In this document: positions 1 to 3,694 of the stretch, piece after piece
Layout of the letters: the number at the start of each line of letters is the position of its first letter
How positions within the stretch are numbered: the first letter of the stretch is position 1
Made by a program: the position numbers and the translations under genes
NCBI GenBank assembly: GCA_023402915.1
Contig: JAEYFO010000146.1
Location: forward strand, 1 to 5,443
DNA from: Bacillota bacterium
GTDB taxonomy: Bacteria; Bacillota; Clostridia; Christensenellales; CALWSW01
Direction of reading: 5' to 3'
DNA: 5,443 nucleotides
The notes under the pieces: generated by a model
Database searches by the model: none
Told to the model about the DNA's origin: nothing
What the model saw: the letters and a program-made list of their open reading frames with translations, nothing else

Positions 1-223
1 TGGCATAATCATACGTTTTGTTTTTTCGGACAATATTGGCCGCCAGCGCCACGACGAGGCAGATGCCGATCATCGAAAAATACGACAGCGCCACGCCCCA
101 CGCGCCATAGGGCGCAAAATACACCGCCGCATACACGCCCGACACCATGGACGGGCCGACCAGCGCGCCAAACCAGACGCTCGAAATCGGAAAGGCGACG
201 CGAAGATCCTGTTTGAGCTTCAT
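1..223 (-). CDS. YkvI-like integral membrane protein, N-terminal part (partial)
   Basis: The first 74 residues are visible and the gene runs off the left edge. The start ATG (223-221) is preceded on the minus strand by AAAGGA (235-240), 11 nt upstream. The sequence has a short basic/polar N-terminus (MKLKQDLR). A first hydrophobic segment spans about residues 9-37 with a Gly/Ser-rich stretch (FGALVGPSMVSG, 18-29), and a second spans about 42-64, followed by a positive loop (RKNK, 66-69). The pattern of a broken glycine-rich first helix, an aromatic turn and GxWG (40-43) resembles the YkvI family of LeuT-fold-like membrane proteins. That assignment is from memory of the family, not a search. 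It lies 39 nt downstream of the SnoaL-like gene and is probably co-transcribed, so a role in moving the substrate or product of the cluster is a reasonable inference. Another transporter family remains possible because most of the protein is not seen. Confidence 0.7.
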   Translation of the reverse strand, partial: MKLKQDLRVAFPISSVWFGALVGPSMVSGVYAAVYFAPYGAWGVALSYFSMIGICLVVALAANIVRKNKTYDYA

Positions 224-262
224 GGGAATCCCTGTCCTTTCTCTGGTTTCGTCTGTCGTTCG

Positions 263-814
263 TTATGCGCGGGGCTTGCAGGGGACGGGCGGCCACGGAC
301 GGCCGTACTGTTCGCAGGCGCGGTGTCCGCCCTTCTGTCCGGCCATGATGAGCTTGAAGGACTGGAAGCGCCACTGTCCGTCGGCGTCGCGCACCACCTG
401 GAGCTCATAGCGGCCGTAGGTGATGCAGTCGCTCGTGCGGGGATAATCCTTGAAGCACTGCCAGGAGTGCATGTAGCAATGCACCAGCGCGCTGTCCGCC
501 GTTTCAAAATGGATCTGCATGTTCGTGATGAGGTGCGTGCCCGTCGTGGCGCTGCCCATCATCTTCTGAAGGCTGGCCAGAATGGCCGCGCGGCCCTCGG
601 TCTGCCCTTCATACACGTCGCCCCAGCTGAGGATGCCCGTTTCCGTGAAGCAGGAAGCCATGCCCACAGGGTCGCAGTTGTCGCAGCTCTGGGTGTAATG
701 ATACATGCACTCTTCCACGGCGAAGCGGTCCTCAATGCGCTGCACGCGCGCTTCGAGCGTTTCGGCGGGAGCATCGGGGATCTGACACATTTTTCCTTCG
801 ACAGTATACTTCAT
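263..814 (-). CDS. SnoaL/NTF2-fold protein, BaiE-like dehydratase/isomerase candidate
   Basis: 183 residues, close to the usual 150-180 of small NTF2-fold enzymes. The ATG at 814-812 has a strong Shine-Dalgarno on the minus strand (GGGAGG, 824-829) 9 nt upstream, which fixes the start. The layout is typical of the SnoaL-like fold: an N-terminal helix (about 18-45: ETLEARVQRIEDRFAVEECM), helix to strand around 50-70, and a C-terminal curved sheet (98-160). Aligned by eye with bile acid 7alpha-dehydratase BaiE, Tyr40 and Asp45 have the same five-residue spacing as BaiE Tyr30/Asp35, and His94 falls at BaiE His83, so the dyad-type active site seems kept. BaiE Asp106 would be Ser117 here. The likely role is general acid/base dehydration or double-bond migration on a cyclic substrate in the cytoplasm. 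Bile acid specificity is not shown. It is unusually rich in cysteine (ten: 10, 36, 44, 47, 55, 113, 120, 130, 167, 179). It is the first gene of the leftward transcript, divergent from the SDR genes. Confidence 0.85.
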   Translation of the reverse strand: MKYTVEGKMCQIPDAPAETLEARVQRIEDRFAVEECMYHYTQSCDNCDPVGMASCFTETGILSWGDVYEGQTEGRAAILASLQKMMGSATTGTHLITNMQIHFETADSALVHCYMHSWQCFKDYPRTSDCITYGRYELQVVRDADGQWRFQSFKLIMAGQKGGHRACEQYGRPWPPVPCKPRA

Positions 815-880
815 AATGAGTTGCCTCCCAAGCGTTTGATAGGAATTTGTTAGAATTGCTGTGACGAGGTATCAGTATGC

Positions 881-909
881 AGTATAGTTTGTCGTTAAAA
901 TCACCACAA
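881..909 (-). promoter_or_regulatory. Candidate sigma-70-type promoter for the leftward SnoaL/membrane-protein transcript
   Basis: Read on the minus strand, TTGTGG (904-909 on plus, CCACAA) is followed by exactly 17 bases and then TATACT (881-886 on plus, AGTATA). The -10 matches consensus at five of six positions and the -35 at three of six. Transcription would start near 874, giving a leader of about 60 nt before the ATG at 814. The left arm of the long inverted repeat (913-930) lies immediately upstream of the -35, a suitable place for an activator. This is sequence inspection only. Confidence 0.4.
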
Positions 910-912
910 TCA

Positions 913-969
913 CCCGAAAGTAGTATTTTTCACAGGGGGTCGCTTTGACAAAAAAATACTACTTTCGGG
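913..969. repeat. Perfect 18-bp inverted repeat, 21-nt spacer
   Basis: Left arm 913-930 reads CCCGAAAGTAGTATTTTT and the right arm 952-969 is its exact reverse complement; pairing does not extend outward or inward. It is AT-rich in the inner half, not followed by a T-tract in either direction, and lies between two divergent genes. An operator for a dimeric regulator, or a pair of sites, therefore fits better than a terminator. The spacer holds CACAGGGGG (931-939) and TTGACA (945-950). Confidence 0.85.
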
Positions 970-1016
970 GAGTTTCCGAAAAAATCGCCGCCGTGTATCA
1001 TAGCGGTATCGGCTGA
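945..1016 (+). other. Possible 23-codon leader ORF
   Basis: A TTG at 945 sits 5 nt after AGGGGG (934-939) and opens a frame of 23 codons ending at TGA 1014-1016 (translation starts MTKKYYFRGVSEK if initiated). The right arm of the inverted repeat lies within it. Such short frames arise easily by chance; the only support is the Shine-Dalgarno-like sequence and the position in the leader of the SDR operon. Confidence 0.15.
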
Positions 1017-1018
1017 TA

Positions 1019-1053
1019 TTTGTCTATCAATGCGCACTGCTTTGTCTATCCAT
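1019..1053. repeat. Tandem direct repeat TTTGTCTATC, 22-bp period
   Basis: TTTGTCTATC occurs at 1019-1028 and again at 1041-1050. The match continues for three more positions with one mismatch (AAT versus CAT). The start-to-start distance of 22 bp is about two helical turns, so both copies would face the same side of the DNA, as for paired regulator half-sites upstream of the SDR genes. Function is inferred only from spacing and position. Confidence 0.55.
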
Positions 1054-1093
1054 CCAAACAAACCGTCAAAATTTTACACAGGGGGCATTTCAA

Positions 1094-1885
1094 ATGTACG
1101 ATTATGATCTGACCGGAAAGGTCGCCGTCGTGACGGGCGCCGCCAAGGGCCTGGGCAACGAATACGCCGAAACCCTGGCGCTTCAGGGCTGCGACGTGGC
1201 CATCATCGACATTCTCGAAGATCTGGCCAAGGAAGAAGCCGCGCGCATCGAAAAGATGACCGGCAAGAAGATCCGCGCCTACTACGGCGACGTTGGCGAA
1301 GAAGCGGACGTCATCAAGGCCGTCGGCGAGATCGTCAGGGAATTCGGTCGCATCGACATCCTCGTCAACAACGCCGGCATCCTTCTTTATGGCCCCAAGA
1401 CCGACGGCAAGGATCCCTTCATGGATTATCCCGTCGAGACGTGGGACCGCGTCATGAAGACCAACATCACCGGCGTCTGGCTCATGACCCGCGAAGTGGT
1501 CAGGCAGGACATGCACAAGCACGGCGGCAAGGTGGTCAACATCGCTTCCGTCGGCGGCATCCGCTCCACCAAGGCCGGCTGCCCCAGCTATCACGCCTCC
1601 AAGGCGGGCGTCATCCTGCTCACCGCCTCTCAGGCCGCCGAGCTGGCCCGCTTCGGCATTCTCGTCAACGCCATGTCTCCCGGCTCCATCCGCAACGGCA
1701 CCATGGGCTCCCGCTCCGCCAACGCCTCCAACGAAATGGGTTGGCGCACGAACGGCTGCCCCCTCAAGCGCCGCGGTTCCTACGGCGAGATGAGCACCGC
1801 CCTGCTGATGCTCGTTTCCGACGAAAACAGCTACGTCAACGGCCAGAACATCGTCGTGGACGGCGGCTGGACCATCCAGATGTAA
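1094..1885 (+). CDS. Short-chain dehydrogenase/reductase, copy 1 of 3
   Basis: 263 residues, normal for a classical SDR. The ATG is preceded by AGGGGG (1080-1085) with 8-nt spacing. Visible motifs: cofactor loop TGAAKGLG (14-21); acidic residue Asp39 at the end of the second strand, which by family rule favours NAD(H) over NADP(H); NNAG (92-95); Asn124; catalytic Ser152, Tyr166 and Lys170 in the YHASK context; and a PG motif followed by a long substrate loop rich in Asn, Ser and Gly (SIRNGTMGSRS). The enzyme should interconvert a hydroxyl and a keto group in the cytoplasm. The neighbourhood (BaiE-like protein, BaiCD/BaiH-like reductase) recalls BaiA-type hydroxysteroid dehydrogenases, but the substrate is not determined. 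First gene of the rightward operon; 30 nt separate it from copy 2. It differs from both sister copies at residues 139-145 (DMHKHGG) and by Lys160 where the others have Ala. Confidence 0.95.
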   Translation: MYDYDLTGKVAVVTGAAKGLGNEYAETLALQGCDVAIIDILEDLAKEEAARIEKMTGKKIRAYYGDVGEEADVIKAVGEIVREFGRIDILVNNAGILLYGPKTDGKDPFMDYPVETWDRVMKTNITGVWLMTREVVRQDMHKHGGKVVNIASVGGIRSTKAGCPSYHASKAGVILLTASQAAELARFGILVNAMSPGSIRNGTMGSRSANASNEMGWRTNGCPLKRRGSYGEMSTALLMLVSDENSYVNGQNIVVDGGWTIQM

Positions 1886-1915
1886 GCGCTGCGGGCGGGA
1901 AAGGAAGAAAAGACT

Positions 1916-2725
1916 ATGTCGAATCTGTATAAGTTCCACAACGATCTGACCGGCAAGGTGGCGCTCGTCACCGGCGGCGCCATCGGTCTGGGCAACGAAT
2001 ACGTCGAAACGCTGGCCTCCAAGGGCTGCGACGTGGCCATTCTGGACATCAACTATGAAAAGGCCAGGGAAGAAGCCGCCCGCATTCAGGCGGAGACCGG
2101 CCACCACGTCAAGGCGTACTACGGCGACGTCGGCGAAGAAGCGGACGTCATCAAGGCCGTCGGCGAGATCGTCTATGATTTCGGCCGCATCGACATCCTC
2201 GTCAACAACGCGGGCATCCTGCTCTACGGCCCGAAGGAGGACGGCAAGGATCCCTTCATGGATTATTCCCTCGAAACCTGGGATCGCGTCATGAAGACCA
2301 ACATCACCGGCCCCTGGCTCGTGACCCGCGAAGTGGTCAGGCAGTCCATGCAGTGGCTCCGCCACGGCAAGGTGGTCAACATCGCTTCCGTCGGCGGCAT
2401 CCGCTCCACCGCGGCCGGCTGCCCCAGCTATCACGCCTCCAAGGCGGGCGTCATCATGCTGACCGCTTCTCAGGCCGCCGAGCTGGCTCCCCTGGGCATC
2501 ATGGTCAACGCCATGTCCCCCGGCTCCATCCGAAACGGCACCATGGGCTCCCGCTCCGCCAATGCGTCGAACGAAGAAGGCTGGAAGACCAACGGCTGCC
2601 CGCTCCAGCGCCGCGGCGAATACGGCGAGATGAGCACCGTGCTCCTGATGCTGGTTTCCGATGAAAACACCTACATCAACGGCCAGAACATCGTCGTGGA
2701 CGGCGGCTGGACCATCCAGATGTAA
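1916..2725 (+). CDS. Short-chain dehydrogenase/reductase, copy 2 of 3
   Basis: 269 residues; the ATG lies 8 nt after AAAGGAAG (1900-1907). It has a five-residue longer N-terminus than its sisters. Motifs: TGGAIGLG (19-26), Asp44 at the end of strand 2 (NAD-type), NNAG (97-100), and catalytic Ser158, Tyr172 and Lys176. It is closest to copy 1: the segment from about residue 66 to 122 differs at only a few positions, and the catalytic block and the final codons are nearly identical at nucleotide level, including bases just after the stop (TAAGC in both). It has a one-residue longer loop before the NIAS motif (SMQWLRHG). The same substrate loop as copies 1 and 3 suggests a related substrate, with the local differences perhaps altering stereo- or regiochemistry (inference). 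18 nt separate it from copy 3, so the three are surely one transcript. Confidence 0.95.
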   Translation: MSNLYKFHNDLTGKVALVTGGAIGLGNEYVETLASKGCDVAILDINYEKAREEAARIQAETGHHVKAYYGDVGEEADVIKAVGEIVYDFGRIDILVNNAGILLYGPKEDGKDPFMDYSLETWDRVMKTNITGPWLVTREVVRQSMQWLRHGKVVNIASVGGIRSTAAGCPSYHASKAGVIMLTASQAAELAPLGIMVNAMSPGSIRNGTMGSRSANASNEEGWKTNGCPLQRRGEYGEMSTVLLMLVSDENTYINGQNIVVDGGWTIQM

Positions 2726-2743
2726 GCAAAAAGGATTTTTACG

Positions 2744-3538
2744 ATGGTTCGATTTGATTTGACGGGCAAAGTGGCGCTCGTCACCGGCGGGGCCAGGGGT
2801 CTGGGCAACGAATATGTCGAGACCCTCGCCCGGCAGGGCTGCGACGTGGCGCTTGTGGATTATGACGGCGAAGCCGCCGTGCGCGAGGCTGCCCGCATCG
2901 CGGAGGAGACCGGAAAGCATGTGCGCGGCTACGCCTGCGATGTTTGCAGCGAGCAGCAGATCATCGCCGCGGTCGGCGCGGTCGTGGAGGATTTTGGCCG
3001 GATCGACATTCTCGTCAACAACGCCGGCATCCTTCTTTACGGACCCAAGACGGACGGCAAGGACCCTTATCTCGACTATCCGATCGAGACGTGGGACAGG
3101 GTGCTGCGCACCAACCTCACCGGCACGTGGCTCATGGGCCGCGAGGTGGTCAAACAGTCCATGCAGTTCCTCGGAAAAGGGCGCATCGTCAACATCGCTT
3201 CCGTCGGCGGCATCCGCTCCACGGCGGCGGGCTGCCCCAGCTATCACGCCTCCAAGGCGGGCGTCATCCTGCTGACCGCCTCCCAGGCGGCGGAGCTGGC
3301 GCGCTTTGGCATTCTGGTCAATTCCATCTCTCCCGGCTCCATCCGAAACGGCACCATGGGCTCCCGCTCGGTCAACGCCTCAAACGAAGAGGGCTGGAAG
3401 ACCAACGGCTGCCCGCTCCGGCGGCGGGGCGAATACGGCGAAGTGAGCGCCGCGCTTTTGATGCTCGTTTCCGATGAAAACACCTACATCAACGGCCAGA
3501 ACATCGTCGTGGACGGCGGCTGGACGATCCAGATGTAG
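2744..3538 (+). CDS. Short-chain dehydrogenase/reductase, copy 3 of 3
   Basis: 264 residues; the ATG is 8 nt after AAGGA (2731-2735). Motifs: TGGARGLG (14-21), Asp39 (NAD-type), NNAG (92-95), Asn124, and catalytic Ser153, Tyr167 and Lys171. It is the most diverged copy in the N-terminal half: residues about 40-85 share little beyond the fold pattern and include DVCSEQQ where copies 1 and 2 have DVGEEAD. From NNAG to the C-terminus it again matches them closely, including the loop PGSIRNGTMGSRS and the ending GGWTIQM. The divergence suggests an older duplication with purifying selection or conversion in the catalytic half. It ends with TAG where the other two end with TAA. The last SDR of the run; the flavoprotein gene follows after 156 nt. 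Confidence 0.95.
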   Translation: MVRFDLTGKVALVTGGARGLGNEYVETLARQGCDVALVDYDGEAAVREAARIAEETGKHVRGYACDVCSEQQIIAAVGAVVEDFGRIDILVNNAGILLYGPKTDGKDPYLDYPIETWDRVLRTNLTGTWLMGREVVKQSMQFLGKGRIVNIASVGGIRSTAAGCPSYHASKAGVILLTASQAAELARFGILVNSISPGSIRNGTMGSRSVNASNEEGWKTNGCPLRRRGEYGEVSAALLMLVSDENTYINGQNIVVDGGWTIQM

Positions 3539-3694
3539 GAAAAACGCACAGAAAACAGAAGGCTGCGGGCGGCTGCGGTTTTTTTGAAAAGGCTGAAAAG
3601 TTTGAAAAACCCATGCCGCGCGCATTCCGGAACGGGCGGCGCAGCGCCCCCTTTCCCCACTGATTCACACACGGAAAAGAAGGTACGATCCAAC
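3539..3694. other. Spacer between SDR copy 3 and the ene-reductase gene
   Basis: 156 bp. It holds a direct repeat GGCTGCGG (3561-3568, 3571-3578) followed by seven T (3579-3585), but the repeat is direct rather than inverted, so no terminator hairpin forms. A small G/C hairpin, GGGCG (3634-3638) with CGCCC (3645-3649), has no T-tract after it. No clear promoter was seen. Read-through from the SDR genes into the flavoprotein gene is therefore plausible. Confidence 0.5.

Larger units (their letters stand above)
815..1093. other. Divergent intergenic control region
   Basis: 279 bp between the SnoaL-like start and the first SDR start, clearly more AT-rich than the flanking genes. It contains the leftward promoter candidate, a perfect 18-bp inverted repeat, a 10-bp direct repeat with 22-bp period, and a possible 23-codon leader ORF. 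I found no convincing rightward -35/-10 pair. TTGACA at 945-950 has no acceptable -10 at 16-19 bp, and TTTCCG/TATCAT (973-978/996-1001, spacer 17) is weak. Rightward transcription may depend on an activator. Confidence 0.7.

Noticed and set aside
323..853. 176-codon open frame on the plus strand opposite the SnoaL-like gene
   Set aside because: No ribosome binding site, no recognisable fold, and it overlaps the well-supported minus-strand gene and its start region.
913..969. Inverted repeat as a bidirectional terminator or an IS end
   Set aside because: No T-tract follows the stem in either direction and it lies between divergent starts; no transposase or target duplication is seen.
945..973. 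TTGACA as a -35 box for the SDR operon
   Set aside because: No -10-like hexamer occurs 16-19 bp downstream; that region is CGGGGAGTT. The hexamer is probably incidental.
1046..3247. 733-codon open frame on the minus strand across all three SDR genes
   Set aside because: It lies antisense to three genes with clear catalytic motifs. Its internal repetition merely mirrors the SDR duplication, and the composition (Asp-, Ala-, Gly- and His-rich, no motifs) is typical of an antisense shadow in GC-rich DNA.
3561..3585. Possible terminator: GC-rich stretch followed by seven T after the SDR genes
   Set aside because: The GC-rich part is a direct repeat (GGCTGCGG twice), not an inverted one, so no stem can form before the T-run.
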